64,000 bases of DNA from Chryseobacterium wanjuense (GCF_900111495.1 NZ_FOIU01000001.1:2046001-2110000), one strand, 5' to 3'. Counted from the first letter of the stretch, positions 48,201-56,378 are shown. Numbers and translations: made by a program. The notes: generated by a model from the letters alone, not told the origin.

Positions 48201-49682
48201 GATACAGAAAAACAAAGTGATAAAACCCTTCCTTCAACGACTACGGAAAATAAATTGCTTATCTTATTCTGTCAATTATTAGACCTTACAGATATAGGTA
48301 TTGATGATAATTTCTTTGAACTAGGCGGCCATTCGCTTTTAGGAGCAAAGCTTATCAGTGAAATTCATAAGGAATGGTCTCTAGAACTGCCTATAGGAAT
48401 GCTATTTCAATATCCGTCTATTAGCGAATTAGGTAAAATAATAGATACATCATTTGGTGGAAAAAACAAGATATTTCAGACTCCTGTATCTCTATTAAAA
48501 AACGATGCAAAAAGAGCAGATTCTCTATTTATCAATGAAAATATTCCTGCATATACTATTGATAGAGAGCCGGAGTGTATCTTGCTAACCGGTGTTACCG
48601 GATTTCTTGGAGCGTTTTTACTAAACTCTTTGTTAGAAAAATATAGTAAAGCTGTTATCTACTGCCTTGTTCGTGAATCTTCCCTACAAAAAGCTAAGCA
48701 GCGTATCGTTCAAAATTTATCACGCTATAACTTAAATCATCTGTTAAAAAATAACAGAATTAAACCTCTTTGCGGCAACCTGTCCTTGGATAGCTTAGGA
48801 CTTTCTTCTGAAGATTTTGATGAAATGGCGAATAAATTAGACTGTATCTATCATTGTGGAGCGAAGATAAGCAGTGTAAGTTCTTATGAGGAATTGAAAA
48901 AAAATAATATCAAAGGAACTTATGAAATTATACGCCTTGCTTCTCATTTAAAAATTAAGCCGGTACATTATATTTCAACCCTTGCTGTGGCGTTCAACAA
49001 TCATGATCCTGAAAAAATACTTCCTGAAGATAAACGACTAAAAGCAAATGAAATTATATCCAACGGCTATACACAAAACAAATGGGTGGAAGAAGAGATG
49101 CTTCTGTCTATTCATAAAAAAGGGCTTCCTATTTCTATCCATCGGCCAGGGCGTATAAGCGGCTCATGCAAGACCGGCATTGGAAACCCAAATGATGCAT
49201 TCTGGCAATTGGTCGCTGCAATGTTAAAAATACAGGCCGTTCCTGTCTTTAGAGAAGAACAGAATCTTTATATAGACCTTATTCCGGTGGATTATGCTGC
49301 CAACTTGATTGTTCATTTTTCAAGTGACCGTAATTTCAGTGGTAAAACTACGAATCTGTTTCATCAGGTAAAATTTTCTCTCATTCTGGAAACACTTCGG
49401 GATATGGGATACCATTTAGAAAAAATAGATTTTCAATTGTGGAAAGACAAATTGAGACATTTTGCATCTCAAAACGAGAACCTGAATTCATTACAGAAAG
49501 CTCTTTTACTAAGTGATTCTCTGGAAAGTATATTCAAATTTTCAGGGGTAAACTATTCTACCGACAGAATAAAAAAAGAAATACAACAGAATAAAATCAA
49601 ACTTCCTAAAGTGGAGAGACAATTACTCACATCATATATAAAGCACTTTATCACAACAGGATTTTTTCCTGATCCTAAATAA
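42270..49682 (+). CDS. Two-module NRPS, A-nMT-T-C-A-T-R
   Basis: A 2470-residue enzyme. A1 (about 25-460, 'YTSGSTGTPKG', D218) has an N-methyltransferase nested before its C-terminal subdomain ('VLEIGVGTGM', about 540); then T1 (Ser970), C (H1150-H-I-A-F-D-G), A2 (about 1470-1965), T2 (Ser2022) and a terminal NAD(P)H thioester reductase ('TGVTGFLGAF', about 2107; YxxxK near 2266). Reading pocket residues against GrsA gives DAFFLGVTFK for A1 (Val/Ile-like) and DGWTISGVCK for A2 (aromatic, Trp-like). There is no starter C or TE domain. The predicted product is an N-methyl-valyl (or Ile)-tryptophanol-type dipeptide, the same layout as LtxA and TleA. Confidence 0.93.
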   Translation: MKSLKKHFNEKTVVKQEFSQINTGKNLIFNFEKQVKKNPTAVAIIDGNTKISYLDLDILSNQLANQLQRKGVQDEEIIAILLPRSAQYIISVLAIIKTGAAYLPLHLSESESRLKHMITESACKLVISNRDDFDWKNRVEIVNAAEILHKENSIEEQYTISKDIHPSQLAYVMYTSGSTGTPKGVCITHYAIASFAADPLWNAENQSKVLFHSHVAFDASTFELWVPLLNGGTIVIAKEDSFNVDYLVKLIAKEKITSIFLTTMLFNLLAQEKGVHLCDVNQILFGGEQCSEDCIDKMRQKLPDTDIVHVYGPTETTTFFSAYLIPSDEILTTVPIGKPMDKMCAYILDNDFKPAREREIGELYISSAGLARGYLNQPGLTADKFLPDPFSLNGARMYRTGDLVYRNENGELVYIGRIDQQVKVRGFRVELGEIEKVLQSHPNVSQSSVIAQKSENGNQLLAYIVPDYSVEASSSQLKEEQILEWEKIYDEVYQDFDLTSENSEFVGWNSSFDGKPIALPHMHEWLNMTLKRIKKLNPEKVLEIGVGTGMLLKNLYEETEIYWGTDLSEKTIIKLNSFFEKEPVRSTQVKLFHQLADSIDTLPKQMFDTIIINSVCQYFPDVNYFVDVLNKAMDLLSPSGKIFIGDIRDLRLQRHFYTEIHLHNKKITAEAQLITAIERDMMMESELLISPDFFAVWSKTRSDIGSFETKLKDGIFINEMSQYRYDAVVYKKSGKEEKSLCCDKKILDWAHCDFQQVENIIKENKTDSLYIKGVPNERIAAVLRATDKLSNNENLEAIQDAYAQCVKTEPQLAEFQTLAEKNNYEMSVVHPQSGNCAFVDLVFIHKSLESLSYSKLYQNESLPGNLTTCANYPPISRKINQLLIQIKNHLQKKLPEYMWPSTIIPINKMPLTSRGKINKDSLLALSVYKNSGGRKANTYVEAIVCQLFGEVLGLSEISLDDHFFEMGGNSLSVIVLLNRFRDVLNIDIPIKIFFENPTPAMLIKKLDFNSEISFQLHKQQRPNDIPLSFSQQRLWFLFNLEGANETYNIPMAIKLSGKLSKKDLTNALNDVIERHESLRTIFYEKEGVPYQKILNDVCTDIEMMNVDKISLQSSINESSGYVFNLSEEIPIKAKLFCVDDNTHILLVIIHHIAFDGWSLAPFWRDLSIAYSASLNNQTPDWNALPVQYADYAIWQRNTFQTEMENNSTIDRQLNYWNKNLDNLPALVSLPCDYFRPAKPAYKGMRKTFVIPSKLHNDLVLLSNNQNVTLFMTLHAGLCCLLNRFNAGTDIVIGTPVAGRKGSGVRDLIGFFVNNLVLRIDTSGNPSFQNLLKKVKEQDLSAYAHQDIPFERLVQELKQSGTTSWHPLFQIVLAFQNQPQPQINFSGIDSGFELMENKSCRFDLVINLFAENQTEKDIEGFVEYNTDLFKAATIDHFIESYILLLKSIVENPEYKIDELDINSNGLKNLYKKQSVTCEEEHFASLFQNQVSLTPHAVALSHENAALTYKDLGSAVNTLARLLISKGIGPEQVVAVSIPRSLDWIIATLAILESGAAYMPIDSQFPEERINYMLEKSRVSLLLTTADLVPVFSFTDKEKLVLDDPETCKTLNSLSNSKIQPSELSAPLLVSSPAYVIYTSGSSGTPKPVVVTHSGISQIMDAQKRQFKLNESSRVLLFASQSFDGFFWELCSLLSGAHLVVANAEQLVAGKTLAETISKNKITHVTLPPAVLNLMDNEKMSDLKYIIISGEAPGGKLLSKWVHNRTIINGYGPTESTVCTTLSLPLLPNTIPDIGQPIVNTSVYVLDEFLQPVPPGVCGELYISGSGLARGYLDEPAMTAEKFLPNPFGNPGSRMYRTGDLARWTADHHLMFMGRADNQIKIRGFRVEPNEIETALETHPLVKKAAAKPGKDILGNNLLKAYVTILDDKQDPSTLSPEKLRAFLKKTIPTFMIPAVISIVDDIPLTTNGKINYQALIDNDTEKQSDKTLPSTTTENKLLILFCQLLDLTDIGIDDNFFELGGHSLLGAKLISEIHKEWSLELPIGMLFQYPSISELGKIIDTSFGGKNKIFQTPVSLLKNDAKRADSLFINENIPAYTIDREPECILLTGVTGFLGAFLLNSLLEKYSKAVIYCLVRESSLQKAKQRIVQNLSRYNLNHLLKNNRIKPLCGNLSLDSLGLSSEDFDEMANKLDCIYHCGAKISSVSSYEELKKNNIKGTYEIIRLASHLKIKPVHYISTLAVAFNNHDPEKILPEDKRLKANEIISNGYTQNKWVEEEMLLSIHKKGLPISIHRPGRISGSCKTGIGNPNDAFWQLVAAMLKIQAVPVFREEQNLYIDLIPVDYAANLIVHFSSDRNFSGKTTNLFHQVKFSLILETLRDMGYHLEKIDFQLWKDKLRHFASQNENLNSLQKALLLSDSLESIFKFSGVNYSTDRIKKEIQQNKIKLPKVERQLLTSYIKHFITTGFFPDPK

Positions 49683-49701
49683 ATCAATAAAAATCATTAT
49701 T

Positions 49702-51414
49702 ATGAAAACAAAATTAAATTCCACAGTCAAGTTATTACCTTCCAGCAAAGAAGATGATAAACTTATTATGCAATTTGTTGATTTTATTATCAATTCAAAG
49801 CTGCAGATGAGCGCTTCCATTTATGAGACCGCGCTGGTAGCCTCTATCAAAGATGCAGATAACAAACCTTTGTATCCTGAATTACTTGCACAAATGATTA
49901 CATTACAAAGTAAAGAATGGCGTAATTTGTCGATCAGAAAAGAATCTGCAGTAAGTCATCAAGCCTTTTTATGCACCTTGGTATTAGTAAATGCATTGCT
50001 AAAGTTTAATACTAATCAGGAACATGATGAATGTATCGGTAAAGGCATACAATTTATCCAGAAATGTATCCCCATTATTAAAGATGATACGATAAATTTT
50101 GTAGGTTCAGAAATGATTATTCCGGCTCAAATAGAACTATTAATTGAGCAGACAAATGGCAGAACAGACTTACTTCACCAAGAAAATATTCCCATATTAA
50201 AAAGCTTATTATCGAATTATGAAAGTATTCGGAAATACAAATTGGATAATTTTTCTATGAAAAGACCAAGCGCAACATGGTTTTCATTAGAAGCTTTGCC
50301 CGAAAATCTTTTGGATATAAATATTTTAAATCATTTTATTAATAAAAATGGGCAGTTTATGTCATCTCCTTCGGGAACAGCTGCTATATATAAAATGAAC
50401 CCGGATCCGAGAATTTTAAAATATTTTGAAGAAGCCAAAAATGCAACCGCTAATAAAGGCTTACCCATCACCTATCCTATGAATATTTTTGAAAGTATTT
50501 GGATCATTGGAGCGCTTATTAATTCAGATTTTTCCAATCAGTTCATTACCAAAAACTTCAAACCTCTTCTGGACATGATCGAAGGAAATTTTTCAAATAA
50601 CGGAACGGGCTCGGCAAAAGACTTTCCTCCGGATTGTGATGATACCTCAAGAGCGGTTTTCAGTTTCAGCTATCTGAATGTGAATTCTAAATATACAGTA
50701 GAAACATTAAAACAATGGTATGTAGAAAATGGAAAATATTTTAAAACTTACCATCACGAAAAAGATGCATCGATGAGTGCAAATGTACACGCGTTACAAG
50801 CATTTCTTGAGAGTAATGATGTTTCCAAAACCGAAAAAGAACATCTCTGGGACAGCATTCTTACTCTCCTTGAAAATAATGCCATTAAAGAAAGTCCCAC
50901 GAATATCTACTGGACAGATAAATGGATGAGTTCTCCACTTTACACTGCAGAAGGCGTTATCTATACGATCATTAATTATCAGGATCAGTTTCCTCAAAGA
51001 AAAACGAATATCCACCACAAAGCAATCAACTGGATACTTACCAGACAAAAGGATTCGGGAGGATTTGAGACGTATGCAGAATATGGCCCAACGATGGAGG
51101 AAACTGCATATGCTTTAATAGCCTTAGTTCACTATGTACGATATTATAAGGATCAGGAGATATTACAAAATGTTGAGGAAAATACCGCATTTGTACAAAA
51201 ATTACGGGTAAGTATTAAGAGAGGTTTTTCGTTCCTTGAAAAAAATAAAGAACAGATCATGAATATTGACGCTCACCCACCTTTATGGACGTGTAAAGCT
51301 TTATTTACTCCTTATAAAATATCAATATCTTATGTTTTAGGAGCGTACTTTCTTTCAAAACATTTTTTAAGTCAGGAAGAACTGAATCTTCAGAAAAACA
51401 GTCTATCAGCATAA
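49702..51414 (+). CDS. Class II terpene cyclase (copalyl diphosphate synthase-like, DxDD)
   Basis: A 570-residue protein of the class II diterpene cyclase family. 'SASIYETALVAS' corresponds to the conserved N-terminal SAYDTAWVA region, and 'GQFMSSPSGTAAIY' and 'YPMNIFESIWIIGAL' match the middle of CPS enzymes. The acid motif D311-C-D-D is intact, followed by 'RQKDSGGFETYAEYGP'. No class I DDxxD motif is seen, so it starts cyclisation by protonation, not ionisation. It lies 19 nt after the NRPS gene. Its substrate may be the prenylated indolactam or a free prenyl diphosphate used afterwards by the prenyltransferase; sequence does not decide. Confidence 0.88.
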   Translation: MKTKLNSTVKLLPSSKEDDKLIMQFVDFIINSKLQMSASIYETALVASIKDADNKPLYPELLAQMITLQSKEWRNLSIRKESAVSHQAFLCTLVLVNALLKFNTNQEHDECIGKGIQFIQKCIPIIKDDTINFVGSEMIIPAQIELLIEQTNGRTDLLHQENIPILKSLLSNYESIRKYKLDNFSMKRPSATWFSLEALPENLLDINILNHFINKNGQFMSSPSGTAAIYKMNPDPRILKYFEEAKNATANKGLPITYPMNIFESIWIIGALINSDFSNQFITKNFKPLLDMIEGNFSNNGTGSAKDFPPDCDDTSRAVFSFSYLNVNSKYTVETLKQWYVENGKYFKTYHHEKDASMSANVHALQAFLESNDVSKTEKEHLWDSILTLLENNAIKESPTNIYWTDKWMSSPLYTAEGVIYTIINYQDQFPQRKTNIHHKAINWILTRQKDSGGFETYAEYGPTMEETAYALIALVHYVRYYKDQEILQNVEENTAFVQKLRVSIKRGFSFLEKNKEQIMNIDAHPPLWTCKALFTPYKISISYVLGAYFLSKHFLSQEELNLQKNSLSA

Positions 51415-51522
51415 AATAAAAGATAAAATTCATTAAAATTCAATCAAAAATTGAACAGGATGGGTTTTAGAAAAATTTTATAATATGCTCTTGAACTTAA
51501 TTTTAATAAAAACATTATTTCT

Positions 51523-52881
51523 ATGAAAAAACATTTTTTTGTTGCTATAACTAATGAGAAAAATGAATTTTCCGTGATCAGTGAAAACGCTTTTCTTCCA
51601 AAAGGCTGGAAAAAAATCTCTGACATCGGCGATTTGGAAACCTGCATTAGTTTTCTGCAAAATACGTGGGAAAATTTAGGAAATAACGGACGGTGTCCTG
51701 TCTCATTTCCTATCCACGGAGTAGATTATACCCGTCTCGAGATCAATCCTCTTCAGAAAGAATTGCTTCGACTGAAACGGTTATTATGGATTCGGCCTCC
51801 TTATGGAGATAGTGCCTGGCTGATTTCTAATTACAAGGATGTACGTTCTATCCTAAAAGATCACCGCTTCAGCAGACAGCAGTGCCCGTTTCATAATGAA
51901 TCGAGATTAACTCCGCATCCATTAGACACCAGTATTATGGGGATGGATCAGCCCGATCACACCCGGATTAGGAGTGTTTTAGATTCAGTATTTAATGTAA
52001 AAACATCCATGGATCTGAAAGGTAAAATAGAAAAATCGGCGCATGAATTGGTTGATGTATTAGAGACCAACTCCCAAGCCGATCTAGTGGAAGATTTCGT
52101 AATGCCTTTTTCGGGGATCACCATTTGTGAGCTTATGGGAGTTCCTTTTGAAGATCGTACGAGATTTCGGGTTTGGCTAGATTCATTTTCTAGCACTACC
52201 CTTCTGGATGCCGATCAGGTCGCTAAAAATATGGAGGCGATGCATAAGTACATGGCCGAACTGATAGAAATAAAAAGAAAAAACCTTGGAAATGATCTCA
52301 TCAGTGGGCTTACAAAGGCAAACGAAGAAGGAAAATTATCAGACCGTGAGCTTATTGAACTTATTACGGTACTATTAATTGCAGGGCATGATACGGTTTC
52401 GGCGCAGCTTATGATTTCACTCTTCGTTATTTTAAGTGATACTGAACTCACAAGACAGCTAAAGGACAACCCTTCTTTATCCACAAACGCTGTTAAGGAA
52501 TTATTACGATATATCCCTGTTGATGCCTATGTTACATTTGCCCGGTACGCAAAAGAAGACGTGCTTATGGATGATGGCACATTAATAAAAAAAGGGGAGC
52601 CCGTTTTGCCATCCATAATATCAGCCAATCAGGATCCTGAAGTTTTTGAAGAACCGGAATCTTTAGATTTAAATCGGAAAAAAAATCCCCATTTAATGTT
52701 AGGTGCAGGAATTCATAATTGCCCCGGAGGATTTTTAGGAATGATAGAAATTGAAATTGGAATCTGTACCCTATTCAAGCGGCTCTCGAAGCTATCCTTA
52801 GCCATATCTCCTGAAGATATTAAGTTCAGAGAAGGGCTACAGGTTCGCAGTATACACCAATTACCCGTTAATCTGAATTAA
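51523..52881 (+). CDS. Cytochrome P450 with N-terminal MbtH-like domain
   Basis: A 452-residue protein. Residues 1-53 look like an MbtH domain ('FFVAITNEKNEFSVISENAF', 'LPKGWKKI', 'CISFLQNTWENL'): the PxGW and last Trp regions are kept, the SxWP Trp is Ile and the DxRP tail is missing. The P450 fold follows with I-helix A287-G-H-D-T, E326-L-L-R and heme loop 'LGAGIHNCPGG' (Cys400). In indolactam pathways (TleB, LtxB) a P450 joins the indole C4 to the N-methylamine; that is the inferred role. No reductase or ferredoxin gene is nearby. Confidence 0.88.
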   Translation: MKKHFFVAITNEKNEFSVISENAFLPKGWKKISDIGDLETCISFLQNTWENLGNNGRCPVSFPIHGVDYTRLEINPLQKELLRLKRLLWIRPPYGDSAWLISNYKDVRSILKDHRFSRQQCPFHNESRLTPHPLDTSIMGMDQPDHTRIRSVLDSVFNVKTSMDLKGKIEKSAHELVDVLETNSQADLVEDFVMPFSGITICELMGVPFEDRTRFRVWLDSFSSTTLLDADQVAKNMEAMHKYMAELIEIKRKNLGNDLISGLTKANEEGKLSDRELIELITVLLIAGHDTVSAQLMISLFVILSDTELTRQLKDNPSLSTNAVKELLRYIPVDAYVTFARYAKEDVLMDDGTLIKKGEPVLPSIISANQDPEVFEEPESLDLNRKKNPHLMLGAGIHNCPGGFLGMIEIEIGICTLFKRLSKLSLAISPEDIKFREGLQVRSIHQLPVNLN

Positions 52882-52902
52882 TTATTAATAAAAAAACAAA
52901 TT

Positions 52903-54048
52903 ATGAACAAATCAGTACAAGATCAGGTATATTATACTGAAAAGTATATGGCCCTTCCGACACCCATTTTTAATGGTAAATTTTATTCACCAGAAATGTC
53001 TCTCCTAGACGTAGCCAAAGATAAATTAATACGTGCAACTGATGCATTGGATTTTCCAAAAGAACAGCAAAAAGAAATGCTGAAACTTATTGAGGAAATA
53101 TGGGGGAAATATGACAATTATACAATAGGTAATCCACCATATCATTCATTTGGATCGGCAGAAGGCGCTCCCATCGAATTTCAGATCTGCTGGGATCCGG
53201 AAGGTCCCTCATTCCGCTTTGGATCAGATTCTTTTGCATTAGATCACTCAACTGAAAATAATGCTTCTGAGTTTTACAATACCACCAGAAAACTGTCAAA
53301 TTATGAGGGTGTAAACTGCGAAAGCTCATTGGCTATGGAAGATTATTTTAAAAATGGAGGCAGATTTGGTATTGGCGGTCACGTGGTTCAATGGCGAAAA
53401 GGAGGAAAGCCTTCATTTAAAATTTATTTTCTGCATCAGCCGGATCAAGGAGATGAAAACTTAGAAAACGCTTTAAAACAACTCAATGCTATAGAGCCGT
53501 GGGAAGCTATTAAAGCACATTTTAAGAAATTAGGATTTTCCAGACCCATGTGTGGAGCACTTAGCCTGGATATGAAAGATCCTGATAAAAAATCAAGGGT
53601 CAAAATGTATATCGCTCATGATGGTCACACAGCGCAGGAAATTGATGAAATCTCAACAATTGCAAAAAATTACATTCCGGGAGCGTTCGAAAAAGCGATC
53701 GTTTCAACAACCGGAAAATCAAGAGATTGGGAACATCCGCCGGTAACTTATTTTTCTTTCTTTCCGGGTGAATCTGTACCTTCGGCATCACTCATTTTCA
53801 TTCCATTAGCTGCAAATCTAGAAAATGATGCCGTAGCTATAGAGCGATGCAATGATTTTTTGGAGTTGGAAGGTGATCAAAAAAACTTTGTAAAAGGAAT
53901 GAAAGAAGTGTTTAAGGCCTTCTCTCACAAACCTCTGGAGGACTCTAAAACACTTAATTTCCTGGCTTATATTCCCGGGAAACAGTTCTCACTCAATATT
54001 GGCCCCGGAATTTTTGATAATCTTAATTTACAAAATCATGATCTATAA
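52903..54048 (+). CDS. DMATS-type aromatic (indole) prenyltransferase
   Basis: A 381-residue soluble protein resembling the bacterial DMATS/ABBA prenyltransferases (CymD, LtxC and TleC class): 'APIEFQICWDPEGPSFRFG', the diphosphate-binding 'SRVKMYIAHDGH' (Arg-x-Lys-x-Tyr) and the C-terminal 'FLAYIPGKQFSLNIGPGIF'. The family transfers C5-C20 prenyl groups onto indole carbons or nitrogen without DDxxD motifs. Here it probably prenylates the indolactam. It follows the P450 gene by 21 nt and its stop overlaps the SDR start, indicating coupling. Confidence 0.8.
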   Translation: MNKSVQDQVYYTEKYMALPTPIFNGKFYSPEMSLLDVAKDKLIRATDALDFPKEQQKEMLKLIEEIWGKYDNYTIGNPPYHSFGSAEGAPIEFQICWDPEGPSFRFGSDSFALDHSTENNASEFYNTTRKLSNYEGVNCESSLAMEDYFKNGGRFGIGGHVVQWRKGGKPSFKIYFLHQPDQGDENLENALKQLNAIEPWEAIKAHFKKLGFSRPMCGALSLDMKDPDKKSRVKMYIAHDGHTAQEIDEISTIAKNYIPGAFEKAIVSTTGKSRDWEHPPVTYFSFFPGESVPSASLIFIPLAANLENDAVAIERCNDFLELEGDQKNFVKGMKEVFKAFSHKPLEDSKTLNFLAYIPGKQFSLNIGPGIFDNLNLQNHDL

Positions 54049-54778
54049 TGGTTTAAAGGGAAAAGTAGCGATCGTTACTGGCGGATCAGGCGGTATTGGG
54101 CGAGCTGTTGTCAAAAGGTTAGCCTACGAAGGTGTTTCGGTATTGTTTACCTATTTTCAAGGTAAAGACCGGGCAGACGAACTTATTTCAGAGCTTGACA
54201 ACCGGCAGGTAAATGCGATCTCTGTTGATATAAGCAGTCTTTCGGATATAAAAAGAATGTTTGATCTCGCCGAATCGGAATTTGGAGGTGTTGATATTTT
54301 AGTAAATAACGCTGCCCATCTGAGCACAGGCATGATTGAGGAGATTACAGAACCTGATTATGAGTATCTGATGAATGTAAACGTTAAAGGTTCTCTTTTT
54401 TGTATACAACAAGCTATAAAAAACCTGCGAAACAAAGGAGCCATCATTAATATTTCATCTGTAAATACCGTTCTTCCGGAACCTGCTGCAGCTCTGTATT
54501 CTGCGAGTAAAGCGGCTTTAGAACAATTTTCGTGCATTGCAGCAAAAGAAATTGCAAGCCGGGAAATCACTGTAAACTGCATTTCCCCAGGACCTGTAAA
54601 TACAGATTTATTAGTAAAGCATAATTCTCAGGAAGTCTTAAAACAAATTGCAGCCCTGACACCGCTGGGGCGTATAGGCGAACCTGAAGATATTGCAGAG
54701 ATTGTCACTTTTTTGGCAAGTTCCGGAGCACGTTGGATTACCGGTCAAAACCTGCGTGCAAGTGGTGGTTTAGTTTAA
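54038..54778 (+). CDS. SDR family oxidoreductase (FabG-like)
   Basis: A 246-residue classical SDR from the ATG at 54038; a longer in-frame start 13 codons upstream lies inside the prenyltransferase gene and is not needed. The cofactor motif 'TGGSGGIGRA' is at about 12-21, 'NNAA' near 87, the active-site Ser in 'NISSVN', and 'YSASK' at about 150-154. It overlaps the prenyltransferase gene by 11 nt. The likely role is oxidation or reduction of a hydroxyl or carbonyl on the terpene or tryptophanol part; a housekeeping FabG role is less likely given the context. Confidence 0.87.
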   Translation: MIYNGLKGKVAIVTGGSGGIGRAVVKRLAYEGVSVLFTYFQGKDRADELISELDNRQVNAISVDISSLSDIKRMFDLAESEFGGVDILVNNAAHLSTGMIEEITEPDYEYLMNVNVKGSLFCIQQAIKNLRNKGAIINISSVNTVLPEPAAALYSASKAALEQFSCIAAKEIASREITVNCISPGPVNTDLLVKHNSQEVLKQIAALTPLGRIGEPEDIAEIVTFLASSGARWITGQNLRASGGLV

Positions 54779-54807
54779 ATAATCATTAAATTAAAAAAAT
54801 ACATCTT

Positions 54808-55002
54808 ATGAATACTGAATTTACTTACAATGTCGTCATCAATGACGAAGAACAATACTCTATCTGGCCCGCACACAAAATCCCCCCAGTAGGATGGAAG
54901 ATTGTAGGCAAGGCAGGCAGCAAATCTGAATGCTTAAATCTTATTAATAAAAAATGGAAAGATTTGAGGCCTTTGAGTCTGCGAAAAAAATTATTAGAAT
55001 AA
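54808..55002 (+). CDS. MbtH-like protein
   Basis: A 64-residue protein with all family landmarks: 'NDEEQYSIWP' (N-x-E-x-Q-x-S-x-W-P), 'PPVGWKIVG', 'CLNLINKKWKDLRPLSLR'. MbtH proteins bind NRPS adenylation domains and are needed for their solubility or activity. It lies 29 nt after the SDR gene. It is the canonical partner; the MbtH-like domain on the P450 is degenerate by comparison. Confidence 0.95.
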   Translation: MNTEFTYNVVINDEEQYSIWPAHKIPPVGWKIVGKAGSKSECLNLINKKWKDLRPLSLRKKLLE

Positions 55003-55230
55003 ATACATTCAATATGTGATAAGAAAAATTAGGAATAGTGTTAAGTAAGGTATAATACTAAATTCTGGTTGTTATTTATTTCAGTCTTTTCCACTTTTTT
55101 TTAGTGGAAAAGGCTATTCAAAAATATCTTTCTGTATTGATGAGAATATGGGTATTCAAAAAATTTAGATTTGACTACAAATACCTGACAAATGTATGAT
55201 AATTACTGATGAATATATAAAAGAATTATT

Positions 55231-56310
55231 ATGAAAAAAGAGAGTCATCAAAATAACATTTGTGAAGCTAATGATAGAGAAGAAGAACTGTATATTCCTG
55301 AGGCTAATCTCAATCGTATCGCTGTTATAGATACTGTTGCCTGTAAAATAGTAAGATATATTTTAGTAGATGACATTCCTGTTTTGCCGTTTGGAAGCCG
55401 GCCAACATTACTTGTTGCGATCCCGGACGGATCAAAAATTTACAGTGACAACTTTGGTCTCATTACTTCCACCGTCTCGGTAATTAACAGATTGACTGAA
55501 ACTGTGAAATCTGTCATTATCAACAGCCTTCCTCTAGGTATATTTAATTCTTCAAATGGTAAAGAACTTTATATAACGGAAGAAAATCACAGAATTGAAG
55601 TTATTTGCACAGAAACTGACGAAATTGTTCGTTGTTTGCATTTTGAGAATATTCCTACAGCTTGTGCCTGTGGATCTAATGGGAATTTGTATATAGGATT
55701 TGCAAATGGAACTTTAGGTGTTTACAATTCCTTTTCAGGAAATATGCTTTGGCAGCCTTTATTTTCAGAAGGTACACGCCCATCCGTTTGGCTTACATTA
55801 AATGCTGATGAAAAAAAACTTTATGCAGGCAATGCAGATGGTATCGAAATCATTGATACCGCAAATTGGAAGCGCATCAAATCAATTCCGATCCGTGAAA
55901 AAGACGCCCAACACAAGGAAATGCCTTGCTCGTTCACGGCGTTTCTTTCTCCTGACGGGAAAAAACTGTACGTAACTTTGACAAGCAACCCCGGAGTTAC
56001 CGTAATTGATATGATTACTGATAAAATTATTAAAACAATTGAAACAACAGGATTGGTAACGGGTATTGCTTTCAGTTCCACAGGGAAAAGGGGCTATTTC
56101 AGCGAAATTGTACCAGGTATGTCTGTTTCAAAAACAATTGAAAAGGCAGTATTAGAAGCATCTTCGCAAAGATCTGAAATCACTCCTACAGGACAGGTAA
56201 CCATTTTCGATACTGAAACCGATGATATAATCGGAAAGCCTATTATCATTGGTTCTGCTGCGGGTATTCCTGTGTTGGTTCCTTATATCAGTTCTTATTT
56301 AATTTTTTGA
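55231..56310 (+). CDS. Cytosolic YncE-like beta-propeller protein
   Basis: A 359-residue protein of six to seven propeller blades of 40-50 residues, each with a pattern such as 'VINRLTETV', 'VYNSFSGN', 'IIDTANWK', 'VIDMITDKII', 'IFDTETDDI'. There is no signal peptide, unlike most YncE relatives, so it stays in the cytosol. It is separated from the MbtH gene by 228 nt and may have its own promoter. Function unknown: a scaffold, lactonase-like enzyme, or binding and self-protection protein are possible. Confidence 0.65.
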   Translation: MKKESHQNNICEANDREEELYIPEANLNRIAVIDTVACKIVRYILVDDIPVLPFGSRPTLLVAIPDGSKIYSDNFGLITSTVSVINRLTETVKSVIINSLPLGIFNSSNGKELYITEENHRIEVICTETDEIVRCLHFENIPTACACGSNGNLYIGFANGTLGVYNSFSGNMLWQPLFSEGTRPSVWLTLNADEKKLYAGNADGIEIIDTANWKRIKSIPIREKDAQHKEMPCSFTAFLSPDGKKLYVTLTSNPGVTVIDMITDKIIKTIETTGLVTGIAFSSTGKRGYFSEIVPGMSVSKTIEKAVLEASSQRSEITPTGQVTIFDTETDDIIGKPIIIGSAAGIPVLVPYISSYLIF

Positions 56311-56378
56311 ATAATCGAAATTATTAGAATTTCCTGACAGAATATTTCATAACGGAATGAGTATTAATGCAGTATAGC

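Noticed and set aside
42270..49682. Siderophore NRPS
   Set aside because: There is no hydroxamate, catechol or beta-hydroxy-Asp enzyme, no receptor or exporter and no TE. The P450, prenyltransferase and cyclase fit an alkaloid instead.
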